Made by a program: the position numbers and the translations under genes. Source: Streptomyces coffeae (GTDB lineage: Bacteria > Actinomycetota > Actinomycetes > Streptomycetales > Streptomycetaceae). Taken from it: a stretch of DNA of 64,000 nt. The notes beneath the pieces are model-generated. The model saw only the letters and a program-made list of their open reading frames with translations. It did not search any database and was not told the DNA's origin. Of the stretch, positions 1 to 7,581 are shown piece by piece (positions within the stretch are counted from its first letter, which is position 1; every line of letters starts with the position of its first letter). The DNA lies in contig NZ_JAERRF010000003.1 in NCBI RefSeq assembly GCF_016741875.1, positions 248,001 to 312,000 of the forward strand, in the 5' to 3' direction.

Positions 1-394
1 GACGGACCACAGCGCCGACATTTCCCAGGTTGCGTGGGTTGTCCAGGACGACGACCGGCGCCGACCGCGGAAGCCTCGACAGGTGGTCCAGGTTCGCATG
101 GCGGCTGGGCCTGACAGCCAGGGCAGCGACCTGCGTGGGGTGCACCCTGGGAACGAGATCTCGGAAAATCTGCGCTGGTACCTCGGTCACGAGATCGCTG
201 ATCCGGACCCTAAGGTCATCGGCCAGTTCGTCTGCCAGTGCCAAAGCGGAGCCCTTGTCACTGGAGATCGCGACACGGACATCTGCCCCGAAGCGAAGCG
301 CGTGCTTCAACGCATGGAATCCGTCCACCAGCACCGCATCCGGCATGGCTTCTCGCCACTGCCGTATGACCCTCGTGACCTCGTCTTCACTCAC
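1..394 (-). CDS. SpoU/TrmH-family RNA 2'-O-methyltransferase, N-terminal part (runs off window start)
   Basis: The minus strand reads continuously from GTG at 394 to the first base of the window (131 codons, no stop). The product begins VSEDEVTRVIRQW, has a substrate-binding N-terminal region (about residues 15-105), and ends in VVVLDNPRNLGNVGAVVR, which is motif 1 of the SpoU/TrmH methyltransferase fold (the NxG...R signature that opens the SAM-binding knot domain). Such enzymes methylate ribose 2'-OH groups of tRNA or rRNA. The purine-rich GGGAGG sits directly against the GTG, closer than usual, so the exact start is uncertain. It lies inside or at the edge of the mobile element, which itself interrupts a different SpoU-family gene at 12009. 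The C-terminal half and the left neighbour cannot be seen. Confidence 0.8.
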   Translation of the reverse strand, partial: MSEDEVTRVIRQWREAMPDAVLVDGFHALKHALRFGADVRVAISSDKGSALALADELADDLRVRISDLVTEVPAQIFRDLVPRVHPTQVAALAVRPSRHANLDHLSRLPRSAPVVVLDNPRNLGNVGAVVR

Positions 395-631
395 CCTCCC
401 AGGGTAGAGAAAAGCGGCGGTCCGCCATCACAGGTCGCCATCGCCCCGTTCACGTGGCCCCTGCTCTCTGCTGAGAGCGGGGGCGACGTGCTGTATGTGG
501 GCTGATCGTCATGCCCCGTCACGTCTTCGTTCCCGCGGTGTGGGTACCGTCGCACTGATGGCTGCCGTGAGTCGCTGACGGCCTTGTAGGTCCCCGGGCT
601 GGGCGGCGTGAGGGAAAGGAGCCGAGGACGC

Positions 632-1552
632 ATGCCGTCTGGTGCTGCGCGGGGTTCAGGAGAGGGGTTCTCATCGACAGGCGCTGCGCAGGTGATGGCG
701 ACTGCGTGTCGGCGAGTGGGCTTCAACGATGACGGAGCCCAACTGATCCGCTTGGGCGAGAACGCGCTCTTCCGGCTGGCCGCACATCCGGTGGTCGTGC
801 GCATCGCGAGATCAACGGAGTACCTGCCCTCTGCGAAGGGCGAGGTAGAGGTGTCGCGCTGGCTGGCGCGTGAGGGGTTCCCGGTGGTGCGCATCATCGA
901 TGATGTGGAGCAGCCGCTGATCATCGACGGCCACCCTGTGACGTTCTGGAACCTGATCGAGGAGGGCGACCGTAAGGCAACCTACGGGGAGTTGGGATCG
1001 GTCCTGCGTGATCTCCACTCGCTGAGTCTGCCGGACGGCTTGAGCCTGCCGCCGTTTCCCGTCTTGGACCGCACCGATCGGCGCATCGAGGCGGCGACCG
1101 CGATACCGGATGACGATCGCGAATTTCTGAGCAAGCGGGGCCAGGAGTTGGGCGACCGGATCGCGGGCCTCCACTTCGACTCGGAGAAGGGCCCTGTCCA
1201 TGGGGACGCGCATGTTCAGAACCTCATGGTGGACCGGAAGGGCCGCGTAATCCTCATCGACCTTGAGCGGTTCAGCTTCGATCACCCCGAGTGGGACCTG
1301 ATGGTCACCGCGACTGAGCATCACAGTCTGGGGTGGCAAACACGTGAGCAATATGCGGACTTCGTTGGTTCGTACGGTAGGGATCTGCGTGATTGGTCTG
1401 GCTTCTCTACCTTGCGGGCTGTTCAGGAATTCAACATGACCACGTGGCTCATGCAGAACGTATCCGAAAGCGCCGAAGTAGCCGAGGAATACGCTCGTCG
1501 CATCGCTTCCCTGCGAGATGATGAAATGCCACGTAATTGGAGTCCGGGCTGA
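632..1552 (+). CDS. aminoglycoside phosphotransferase (APH)-family protein
   Basis: The 306-residue product has the bilobed kinase fold of the APH/choline-kinase family. The N-terminal lobe contains the GAQLIRLGENALFRL segment, and the catalytic loop near residue 190 reads HGDAHVQN, the Brenner motif with the catalytic aspartate. The metal-binding segment LIDLERF follows about 20 residues later. These enzymes phosphorylate small-molecule hydroxyl groups; the substrate here is unknown, and the gene should not be read as proof of aminoglycoside resistance. ATG 632 is preferred because AAGGAG (616-621) lies 10 bases upstream; an in-frame GTG at 608 has no comparable site. The gene converges on the XRE/TPR regulator and is probably cargo of the mobile element. 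Confidence 0.8.
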   Translation: MPSGAARGSGEGFSSTGAAQVMATACRRVGFNDDGAQLIRLGENALFRLAAHPVVVRIARSTEYLPSAKGEVEVSRWLAREGFPVVRIIDDVEQPLIIDGHPVTFWNLIEEGDRKATYGELGSVLRDLHSLSLPDGLSLPPFPVLDRTDRRIEAATAIPDDDREFLSKRGQELGDRIAGLHFDSEKGPVHGDAHVQNLMVDRKGRVILIDLERFSFDHPEWDLMVTATEHHSLGWQTREQYADFVGSYGRDLRDWSGFSTLRAVQEFNMTTWLMQNVSESAEVAEEYARRIASLRDDEMPRNWSPG

Positions 1553-1557
1553 GACGC

Positions 1558-2931
1558 CTAGCTGCCGCCCATGTATGCCATGGCCTCACGTACCTGCTCG
1601 TTGAACTGCTGCACGGCGAGGTTTCCGGTATTGGTGGCCACAGTCCGTTGGAAGTCGGTGATGTATCGCTGAAAGCGCGCGGACTGAAGGGCGTCTCCGC
1701 CGTCAAGGGCGAGACTTGCTGTAGCGATGGCCGCTTCCAGCTCACCATTTAGCAGCTGACTCTGCGCCAGCACCATGCGGCAGAAACCGAGCGTGCGAGC
1801 ATATTTAGGGTCCGTGAGGGCTACGGCGCGCTCTGCGAACTGCACGGCCTCACGGCCTTGCCCGAGGTCGCGGAAGCAGTGGCAGAACTCGCCTACTAGC
1901 TCTGCCTCGTCCATGTAGGAAAGCCACTCCGGGTCACTTCCGGTGTCAGCGAGGTCGAAGAAGCGCTCCGCCTCGTTCATCGCTCGCGCCGCTCCCTTCC
2001 GATCCTGCGCCGTAGAGAGGGCTCGGGCTTCGTGTGCCGCGAAGAGAGCCATCCCGCGCGGCGTGGAGTGGGTTCGGCCGCCCTCGACGGCCGCTCGGGC
2101 GAGACGTACCGCACGTGACGCCTGACCCAAGTAATTGGCCTGGTGGCTCATATTGGCAAGGATGCGTGCGCCCATCATTCGGTCGTCGACGACCTGAGTC
2201 AGGCGTAGAGTCGACATGAGGTAACGACCTGCGAGCGTATGGTTCCCACTGTCGTACGCAGTCCACGCAAGGAGTTGCGAAATCTCCGTCGCAGCTTCGA
2301 AGAGGGCCTTGCCTACCTTCGGGCTGTAGCTTCCTCCCAGGAGTGGGAGGACTTCCTCACGGAAGTAGTGGCGGAATGCTTTGTGTGCGTGTCCGCCGCC
2401 GAACTGGAAATCAAGCTGCATGAAGTATCCGGCCGCAGTACGGATGGCCGCGATGTCCCTCATGCCCACTCGGCGTGACGCGGTGGAGTCGCTACTTAGT
2501 CCGTCGGGTCGTGAAACGAGCCATGTGAGAGCGGCGTGATCAAAGTCAGGTTCGGACAAGAGGAGTTCGCCAGTAGACGTGTCTTCTGGCCGCATCCGTG
2601 CAAGGTCGTCAAGGACGCTCAGCGCTTCGGGCAGCGATTCCGCATAGCTTGCGTTGGGCGTTGTGGAGACGACCGGTGTGGCGGCGGAGAATCCGATTTC
2701 AGTTGGTGTGACTCTCCGCTGTAGTTTCTCGCTCAAAGCCTCGGCCACGAACAGGGCAGTCTGGGGCTGAATTCCACCGCCATCGAGCCACCGCTGCACG
2801 GACACATGCGTTGTGCCCCGCTGCTCACCATGTCGCGCTGCAACTTCACAGACGCGGCGGGCTAAGCCTTTGTTGGAGGCCCCGGCTTCCTTCATCAGGG
2901 CGGCCAACTGGCGATTCGGCTCTCTGGTCAC
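1558..2931 (-). CDS. XRE-type helix-turn-helix regulator with TPR-like C-terminal domain
   Basis: The product of about 457 residues starts with an HTH-type region (ALMKEAGASNKGLARRV ... VSVQRWLDGG) and continues with a long, alanine-rich alpha-helical part typical of the TPR-containing Streptomyces regulators common on plasmids and in developmental loci. It is expected to bind DNA in the cytoplasm and sense a ligand or partner through its helical repeats. The start is uncertain. GTG 2931 fits the usual family beginning VTREPNRQLAALM, but the frame is open to ATG 2955. Just upstream lie a perfect inverted repeat (2990-3016) and further TGAACCC half-sites that could be its own operators. The target genes are unknown; the divergently placed small-gene operon that follows is the obvious candidate. 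Confidence 0.75.
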   Translation of the reverse strand: MTREPNRQLAALMKEAGASNKGLARRVCEVAARHGEQRGTTHVSVQRWLDGGGIQPQTALFVAEALSEKLQRRVTPTEIGFSAATPVVSTTPNASYAESLPEALSVLDDLARMRPEDTSTGELLLSEPDFDHAALTWLVSRPDGLSSDSTASRRVGMRDIAAIRTAAGYFMQLDFQFGGGHAHKAFRHYFREEVLPLLGGSYSPKVGKALFEAATEISQLLAWTAYDSGNHTLAGRYLMSTLRLTQVVDDRMMGARILANMSHQANYLGQASRAVRLARAAVEGGRTHSTPRGMALFAAHEARALSTAQDRKGAARAMNEAERFFDLADTGSDPEWLSYMDEAELVGEFCHCFRDLGQGREAVQFAERAVALTDPKYARTLGFCRMVLAQSQLLNGELEAAIATASLALDGGDALQSARFQRYITDFQRTVATNTGNLAVQQFNEQVREAMAYMGGS

Positions 2932-2989
2932 CCTTGCCGTCACTCCCAACATCACGTCAGGTGCTCATCCTGTCAGAGCAGTTCACTGC

Positions 2990-3052
2990 CTGGGGGGTTC
3001 ATGGTGAACCCCCCAGCCTCTGGGCGTGAACCCTCTGTGTGCATATGAACCC
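2990..3052. promoter_or_regulatory. inverted repeat plus TGAACCC half-site array, probable operator
   Basis: A perfect inverted repeat has 12-base arms CTGGGGGGTTCA (2990-3001) and TGAACCCCCCAG (3005-3016) around a 3-base centre. The TGAACCC half-site recurs in direct orientation at 3027 and 3046, spaced 22 and 19 bases apart, or about two helical turns. The array lies 35 bases or more upstream of the regulator gene at 1558-2931 and in front of the plus-strand small-gene operon. This suggests an operator for that regulator. With a 3-base loop it is a poor intrinsic terminator and has no T-tract. Confidence 0.5.
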
Positions 3053-3243
3053 CCGGCTGAACGCTGCCGCCGTGCCCAAGACAGCCGTTGACTGTCGAGA
3101 ACGAAAGACCCCGGCAGTGCGTGCGGGACCCCGGGGCGTGGCCAACCTGAGGAAAGCAGGTCGACGTGCGGAACTGTTGGGGAAGGATCTTCGAACTGCT
3201 GGGGAGAGCCGTGCGGCCTGGCCCGGGGCGTGCTCGCACCACC

Positions 3244-3453
3244 GTGACGCATTTTCCGAGCTGCCATGACGCTCCAACTCTCCAGCTGCCGCGTGTATTC
3301 GCGGTGCCGGGTCAGCCGGTGTTGCGGGGTGAGGACGTGGGCCTTGTCCGGCCGTATGTCGTGGCGCATGAGCGTCAGCAGGAGCAGCGTCGGAAGATTC
3401 GCGCTCGGGCGGAGTCTGCGTGTGCTCCGCACGGGGTGGTGGTGGCCAGGTGA
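3244..3453 (+). CDS. small conserved actinobacterial protein, unknown function
   Basis: The 69-residue product contains RVFAVPGQPVLRGEDVGLVRPYVVAHERQQEQRR, a sequence type that recurs in Streptomyces next to XRE regulators and the family encoded immediately downstream. There is no signal peptide or membrane segment, and the C-terminus is basic. GTG 3244 is a guess: GTG 3211 (behind GGGGAG) and GTG 3166 are also in frame. Its stop codon overlaps the start of the next gene (GTGA at 3450-3453), so the two are translationally coupled. The function is unknown. Confidence 0.55.
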   Translation: MTHFPSCHDAPTLQLPRVFAVPGQPVLRGEDVGLVRPYVVAHERQQEQRRKIRARAESACAPHGVVVAR

Positions 3454-3773
3454 GTGCACAACCGCGTCTGCTCCCTTGGTCGGGGCCTACTGGCAATCCG
3501 TGCTACCTGGTGTCCCGTACGGACGGCGAGGGGTTCATGTCGCAGCTTGCGGACGACATGGAAGCGGTGCAGCTCCGCATGGGCTCTCAACTCCTTGATC
3601 ACGCTGGCGCAATGCTCGGTAATCCGAAGGCAGAGGCCGGAGAACTGCGCTTCCTCTCCAACCGTCTGGTTGAGGCACTACGTGATGCTCTCCGGGTCGC
3701 GGAGAGCCGTGGCAGGCGTCTGCCGGTGTCCGACGACGATGGACCGGCTGAAGCGAGCGAGGTGGACAAGTGA
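3450..3773 (+). CDS. conserved Streptomyces protein, unknown function
   Basis: The 107-residue product opens VSAQPRLLPWSGPTGNPCYLV and continues with a helical segment (SQLADDMEAVQLRMGSQLLDHA ... LRFLSNRLVEALRDALRVAESRG). This opening and the ending AESRG-R-LP mark a family of hypothetical proteins that is widespread in Streptomyces chromosomes and plasmids. Its start overlaps the previous stop and its own stop overlaps the next start (GTGA at 3770-3773), giving a three-gene translationally coupled set. A soluble, all-helical cytoplasmic protein is likely, perhaps a partner of the nearby regulator. No catalytic motif is visible. Confidence 0.7.
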   Translation: MSAQPRLLPWSGPTGNPCYLVSRTDGEGFMSQLADDMEAVQLRMGSQLLDHAGAMLGNPKAEAGELRFLSNRLVEALRDALRVAESRGRRLPVSDDDGPAEASEVDK

Positions 3774-4045
3774 GCCCGGATCGGCGGATCTCGTCCGGGT
3801 GGCGGCTCCAGGCCACCCCTGTGGGACTGCGCGTATCCCGTGATCTGGACGGCTGTCTCACGGTGACACTCGGGATCGCCCGGCTGGGCAAGCATGTGGC
3901 GCTCGCTCCGCTGGTGCTGTCGGTGGATGAGGCGGAACAGCTCCACGCGGGCCTGTGCTTCGCACTCGCTGCGGAGACTCCGCCGGTGGATGCCCCCGAA
4001 TGCCGGAATTCGGTCCGCTACCCCGGTGGTCGTCAGCAGTACTGA
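3770..4045 (+). CDS. small hypothetical protein, third gene of coupled operon
   Basis: The 91-residue product (VSPDRRISSGWRLQ...) contains a beta-rich centre (GLRVSRDLDGCLTVTLGIARLGKHVALAPLVLSVDEAEQL) followed by a helix; it matches no family I recognise with confidence. The GTG start overlaps the stop of the preceding gene by four bases, so translation is probably coupled. The operon appears to end at the hairpin at 4090-4130. Confidence 0.6.
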   Translation: MSPDRRISSGWRLQATPVGLRVSRDLDGCLTVTLGIARLGKHVALAPLVLSVDEAEQLHAGLCFALAAETPPVDAPECRNSVRYPGGRQQY

Positions 4046-4089
4046 GACAACTCCGGTCTGGATCACGCGCAACAACCGAAGAAGCAACA

Positions 4090-4130
4090 CCGGACCACCC
4101 CTTCCGCCTGGTCAGCTCGGGGTGGTCCGG
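4090..4130 (+). terminator. intrinsic terminator-like hairpin after the small-gene operon
   Basis: The arms CCGGACCACCCC (4090-4101) and GGGGTGGTCCGG (4119-4130) are perfectly complementary with a 17-base loop, 45 bases after the stop of the third small gene. A second, shorter hairpin with arms ACCCCGGT (4148-4155) and ACCGGGGT (4165-4172) follows. Neither has a strong T-tract, which is common for Streptomyces terminators. Confidence 0.6.
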
Positions 4131-4246
4131 CTGGGGATCAATGACGAACCCCGGTGCCGATGGTACCGGGGTCGTCGTCGTGTTCTCGTTCGACGCGGCC
4201 CGCCACGTTCATTGTCAGATGGCATGTAGTGAAGGGGACTTGACGG

Positions 4247-4537
4247 ATGTGCGGCCCTGGGGGCGACGGGTTCGACAGTGAGGCGGCAGACCTGGACGGG
4301 GGGATGTGGGTGCGCGGAGTGGACTACATGAGCGGCTGGCGGGACGCACGGGAGGCGGCTTCCGAGCTGGACGACGCGCTACGGCTCGTCGGAGTGGACA
4401 CGACCGGGGCGCGGCTTCGGGCCTCTGCCGGAGCAGAGGGAGCGGGGGTGGTGCGGCTGGAGCTGTCGGCGGCGACGGCGCGTGAGATAGCCATGCTGGC
4501 GCGGGTGGCGGCGGCGAGGTTGGGCAGAGCGAGTTGA
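4247..4537 (+). CDS. small hypothetical protein
   Basis: The 96-residue product starts MCGPGGDGFDSEAADL; its C-terminal two thirds (VDYMSGWRDAREAASELDDALRLVGV ... VVRLELSAATAREIAMLARVAAARL) looks like a compact alpha/beta domain. Similar small proteins are frequent on Streptomyces elements, but I cannot assign a function. ATG 4247 has only a weak GGGGA sequence 9 bases upstream. In-frame ATG 4328 (MSGWRDAREA) is possible. It is the last plus-strand gene before the inverted-repeat zone. Confidence 0.5.
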   Translation: MCGPGGDGFDSEAADLDGGMWVRGVDYMSGWRDAREAASELDDALRLVGVDTTGARLRASAGAEGAGVVRLELSAATAREIAMLARVAAARLGRAS

Positions 4538-4595
4538 GTGGGGCGGCCGGTGGTGGGCGCGCGGTGCCTGAGTGGTGCGCTGTGGGCACGCCGCC

Positions 4596-4764
4596 GGCCG
4601 TAGAGGCTTTTGGGCGGGAGCTGCCACGGGGCGAGAGAACAGGGGGCCTTACGCTGGCCCGGCGAATCGGGCGGGTCTGTGATCCTGCCCGCGTTTGCGA
4701 CCGATTGGCCCCCTGTTCTTAGAGGCTCGCCCCGTGGTGGCTGCCTAAAAGCCTCGTAGGCCGT
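4596..4764. repeat. large imperfect inverted repeat with about 55-bp arms (possible origin, transfer locus or structured RNA)
   Basis: The left arm (about 4596-4648) and right arm (about 4707-4764) are inverted copies. Shared blocks include GAGGCTTTT, CCACGGGGCGAG and AGAACAGGGGGCC, in the same order when the right arm is reverse-complemented, with short insertions between blocks. The 58-base centre can itself fold (GGGCGGG against CTGCCCGC). No ORF of known type covers it. Because it lies in the non-coding gap between the cargo genes and the replication/transfer genes, it may be a replication origin, the cis-acting transfer locus, or a processed RNA. Confidence 0.6.
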
Positions 4765-4965
4765 CGGCCACCAGCCACAACGCACCAGCCCCGACGGCGG
4801 TCGGCCGTGCCTGCACACTCATGGCGCTGTGGTGTGTGGGCGGTGGGCGCCCAACGGGACCGGCGGCCACGCCGCAGCCCGGCGGGGCGGCCAGACCGCC
4901 CGGCGCGCCGCAGGCGCGCCCTTGAGTAAGTGAAGACAGGTTTCGACAGTGCGCCCTGATGGGGC
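4765..4965. other. GC-rich non-coding stretch after the GntR gene
   Basis: This stretch lies between the inverted repeat and the stop of the minus-strand GntR gene. It contains several short GC-rich palindromes, including GGGCGG/CCGCCC at about 4893-4910 and repeated GGCGCGCC near 4910-4921, which may terminate the GntR transcript. I see no gene in it. Confidence 0.4.
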
Positions 4966-5739
4966 TCAGACGGCGTGGAGCTGGCGGGGGCTGTCGGCGG
5001 TGATCCGGTAGGCGAGTTGGGCGCGGTCGGCGCTGGCGCGGAGCTCTTCGAGGATCAGCGGGCGGTCGTCGTTGCCGAGGGTGACGCGGGCGGTGAGCAT
5101 GATCGGAGTGGCGTCGGGGACCTGGAGCGTGGCGCGCTCGTCGGGTAGCGGCATGCGGGCACTCACGGTCTCCTGCCAGGTCAGCTTGTGCCCGGCGGCG
5201 GTAAGGACCGCATAGATCTCTTCCGGCTCAGTGTCCGGCGCTTCGCCTAGCTGCTCGGCTTCGTCGGCGGCGGTGGCGAACGGGATGAGCACGCGATGCG
5301 CGGCTCGTGTACCCGTCTCCGGGTCAGTCAGCAGCCGGTCAACGCCGAAGAGCGCTTCTCCCTCGCCGAGTCCGAGCAACGGGCCCGTGGCCGCCGTGGT
5401 GCTGGTGCGGTAGATGGCCGGTTCCTCAACCTGCTGCCACGCCTGGTGGCCGGTGCGGAAGGTCTTCCCGCTGCGGGTGATGGTCCGCGCGATGGTGACC
5501 GCGGGGGCGGGGAGGGCACGGACGTAGCTGCCCTTGCCGTGGATGACCTCGATAAGCCCCTCGGCGCGGAGTGCGGCGATGGCCTTGCGGACGGTGGGGC
5601 GGCTGACCTTGTAGCGCTCGATGAGCTGGGCCTCTGAGGGGAGCGGGGCTCCGGGCTTGTACTCGCCTGCCGCGATGCCGCTGCGGATTTCGGCGGCAAC
5701 CTGCTGGTACAGCGCTCCGGGTCGCTGGATCTCTCCCAT
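4966..5739 (-). CDS. korSA: GntR/HutC-family repressor, KorSA-type
   Basis: The 257-residue product has an N-terminal GntR winged helix (residues about 5-75: LYQQVAAEIRSGIAAGEYKP ... LPSEAQLIERYKVSRPTVRKAI ... VIHGKGSYV) and a C-terminal UTRA ligand-binding domain (about 90-250). In pSAM2-type elements the equivalent protein, KorSA, represses pra and so keeps the element integrated and silent; TraB-type functions need such a kil-override repressor. Here it is divergent from the Pra-like/traB operon, with two near-identical palindromes between them. It probably represses both its own gene and the transfer operon. The symbol is given by role and position; the GntR/UTRA family assignment is firm. 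Confidence 0.85.
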   Translation of the reverse strand: MGEIQRPGALYQQVAAEIRSGIAAGEYKPGAPLPSEAQLIERYKVSRPTVRKAIAALRAEGLIEVIHGKGSYVRALPAPAVTIARTITRSGKTFRTGHQAWQQVEEPAIYRTSTTAATGPLLGLGEGEALFGVDRLLTDPETGTRAAHRVLIPFATAADEAEQLGEAPDTEPEEIYAVLTAAGHKLTWQETVSARMPLPDERATLQVPDATPIMLTARVTLGNDDRPLILEELRASADRAQLAYRITADSPRQLHAV

Positions 5740-5792
5740 GCCGGGCTCTCCTCGTCACCTGTGGGTCGGCGGTCCTGACGTGACCTGATGTC

Positions 5793-5860
5793 ACTCGTAA
5801 GCATAAGTACTTGCCTCCCGTCGTCAAGGCATGCATAGTTGGCAACTCGTAAGCACGAGT
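5793..5860. promoter_or_regulatory. paired GntR operators flanking the transfer-operon promoter
   Basis: Two 16-base sites, ACTCGTAAGCATAAGT (5793-5808) and ACTCGTAAGCACGAGT (5845-5860), share the pattern ACTYRTAAGCAYRAGT; the second is an exact palindrome (ACTCGT and ACGAGT around AAGC). Between them a rightward promoter is readable: TTGCCT (5811-5816), 17 bases, then CATAGT (5834-5839). The two sites would bracket RNA polymerase. They lie in the gap between the GntR gene and the Pra-like gene, exactly where KorSA-type operators are expected. Confidence 0.75.
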
Positions 5861-5914
5861 GACGTCAGATGACGTCTCGTCTGGCGTCTGGACGGCCAAG
5901 GAGGCCAACAACCC

Positions 5915-6271
5915 ATGCAGTCCATCCCTGTGGACACCACCCGGCTCGGCGTACTGCGGTGCGCGGTCGGACCCGAACCGAAGATCGCGGACTTCGAAAG
6001 CAAGGAGGTCAAGAAGGACCGGGACGGCAACACCATCTACACCGTCGCCGTGACGGTGCGGCAGGACAGGCGGCGGGTGTCGGTGATCGAAATCGCCGTA
6101 CCCGGAGAACCCAAGGGAGTCGTGGAGGGCTTGGAGGTGCGTGTGACGGGCCTTGAGGCGTTCGCCTGGGCCATGGGCGACCGGCATGGCGTCAGCTTCC
6201 GAGCCGCTGCCATCACGCCCGTACCGGCTCCGGCCGCGTCGGCGACGGCGGGTAAGGGCGGTGGCGCATGA
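5915..6271 (+). CDS. Pra-like small protein of AICE transfer/replication operon
   Basis: The 118-residue product (MQSIPVDTTRLGVLRCAVGPEPK...) is a small, probably all-beta soluble protein with a long conserved centre (NTIYTVAVTVRQDRRRVSVIEIAVPGEPKGVVEGLEVRVTGLEAFAW) and a disordered Ala/Pro/Gly tail. Proteins of this size and position, right after the KorSA-controlled promoter and before traB, include Pra, the pSAM2 activator of replication, integration and excision. Family membership here rests on context and general similarity only. ATG 5915 is the first start after the operator region. Its stop overlaps the traB start (ATGA, 6268-6271). Confidence 0.6.
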   Translation: MQSIPVDTTRLGVLRCAVGPEPKIADFESKEVKKDRDGNTIYTVAVTVRQDRRRVSVIEIAVPGEPKGVVEGLEVRVTGLEAFAWAMGDRHGVSFRAAAITPVPAPAASATAGKGGGA

Positions 6272-7581
6272 CCGGGCCACTGCTGATCGCTGCCGTGCTG
6301 CTGGTGGTGAGCTGGACCGTGGCCACCGCCATGCATCTGCAAGAGCGTCGGCCGGACTGGCACTGGTACCTGACCGGCTACCCCCGCACCGCACTGCGCG
6401 TGGTGTTCACCTGGCGCAAGGTCGCTCACCTCAACGACCTCACGGTCTCCCACAAGCCCAATCGGCTCCTGTTGGGAGACCTGGCGGTCAAGGGCGAACC
6501 CCTGCGCACCAAGGCACCGCGCTGCTCCTTCCCCCGCCCCACCCCCAATGGGCTGTCGCTGCGGGTGCGGCTGCACGCGGGGCAGACTCCAGCCCCGTTC
6601 CTGACGGCGGCTGATGCGTTAGCGCACGCCTGGCGCATGCACGCGGTGCGGGTCGTCTCGCCCGAACGGGGCGTCGTGGTGATCACGGCGACGGCCAGTG
6701 ATCCGCTGGCCCATCCCGACCGGCCCATGGGGGAGGTGTCGGCGTCGCTGCTGTCAGCGGTGCTCGGCGCGTTGGAGACCGGGGGCGCGTGGGTGATGGA
6801 CTTCCGGCGCGTGCCCCACTGGCTGATCGTCGGCGCGACGCGTTCGGGGAAGTCCACGCTGATCGCGCGGGTGATCACCGAGCTTGCCCCGCAGCCGGTT
6901 GCCCTGGTCGGGATCGACTGCAAGGGCGGCATGGAACTGGGCCTGTTCGAACAGCGGCTGTCGGTGCTGGCCACCTGCCGCCGGGAGGCCACCGCGGTTC
7001 TCGGGGCCCTGGTGGTGGACATGCAGGACCGCATGCGCACCTGCCGTGCGGCCGGAGCCCGGTCGATATGGGACCTGCCGGAGAAGGAACGCCCGGTCCC
7101 CGTGGTGGTGATCGTCGATGAGCTGGCGGAGCTGTACCTGACCAACGGCAGCAAGGAACAGCGAGCCGAGGCCGAACAGTGCTCGACCTACCTCCTGCGC
7201 CTGGCGCAGCTCGGTGCGGCGCTGGGGGTGCATCTGCTGGTGGCCGGACAGCGGGTCGGCTCCGACCTCGGACCCGGGGTGACCGCGCTTCGGGCCCAGT
7301 TGGGCGGCCGGATCTGCCACCGCGTCAACGACCCTGCCACAGCCGAGATGGCCTTGGGTGACCTCAACAAGGATGCCGTGGCGGTCGCGCAGTCGATCAC
7401 CGAGGCCGAACAGGGCGTCGCCGTGACCACGGGCGAACTCGGCGGCTGGATGCGCGGGCGCTCCCAGCTGACCACGCCTGCGCAGGCTCAGGTGACAGCG
7501 GCTGAGTACGCGGGGATGGCGCCTCGCCTGCCCGGGGTCGTCCGCGCGCTGGAGGACCTGGAAGGGGGTGGACGCGCATGA
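6268..7581 (+). CDS. traB: TraB-type FtsK/SpoIIIE DNA translocase (conjugative transfer)
   Basis: The 437-residue product has an N-terminal membrane segment (about residues 4-22), a linker, and a FtsK-type motor domain with Walker A GATRSGKST (about 190-198) and Walker B VVVIVDELAEL (about 278-288). Streptomyces TraB proteins form hexameric pores that pump double-stranded DNA between mycelial compartments, so no relaxase is needed. The closest recollected relatives are the pSAM2 TraSA and chromosomal AICE FtsK-like proteins. The gene is coupled to the upstream Pra-like gene (ATGA) and to the downstream small membrane protein (ATGA at 7578-7581). Expression should follow the KorSA-controlled promoter at 5811-5839. 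Confidence 0.9.
   Translation: MTGPLLIAAVLLVVSWTVATAMHLQERRPDWHWYLTGYPRTALRVVFTWRKVAHLNDLTVSHKPNRLLLGDLAVKGEPLRTKAPRCSFPRPTPNGLSLRVRLHAGQTPAPFLTAADALAHAWRMHAVRVVSPERGVVVITATASDPLAHPDRPMGEVSASLLSAVLGALETGGAWVMDFRRVPHWLIVGATRSGKSTLIARVITELAPQPVALVGIDCKGGMELGLFEQRLSVLATCRREATAVLGALVVDMQDRMRTCRAAGARSIWDLPEKERPVPVVVIVDELAELYLTNGSKEQRAEAEQCSTYLLRLAQLGAALGVHLLVAGQRVGSDLGPGVTALRAQLGGRICHRVNDPATAEMALGDLNKDAVAVAQSITEAEQGVAVTTGELGGWMRGRSQLTTPAQAQVTAAEYAGMAPRLPGVVRALEDLEGGGRA

Noticed and set aside
608..631. GTG 608 as start of the APH-family gene
   Set aside because: It has no ribosome binding site, while ATG 632 has AAGGAG at good spacing.
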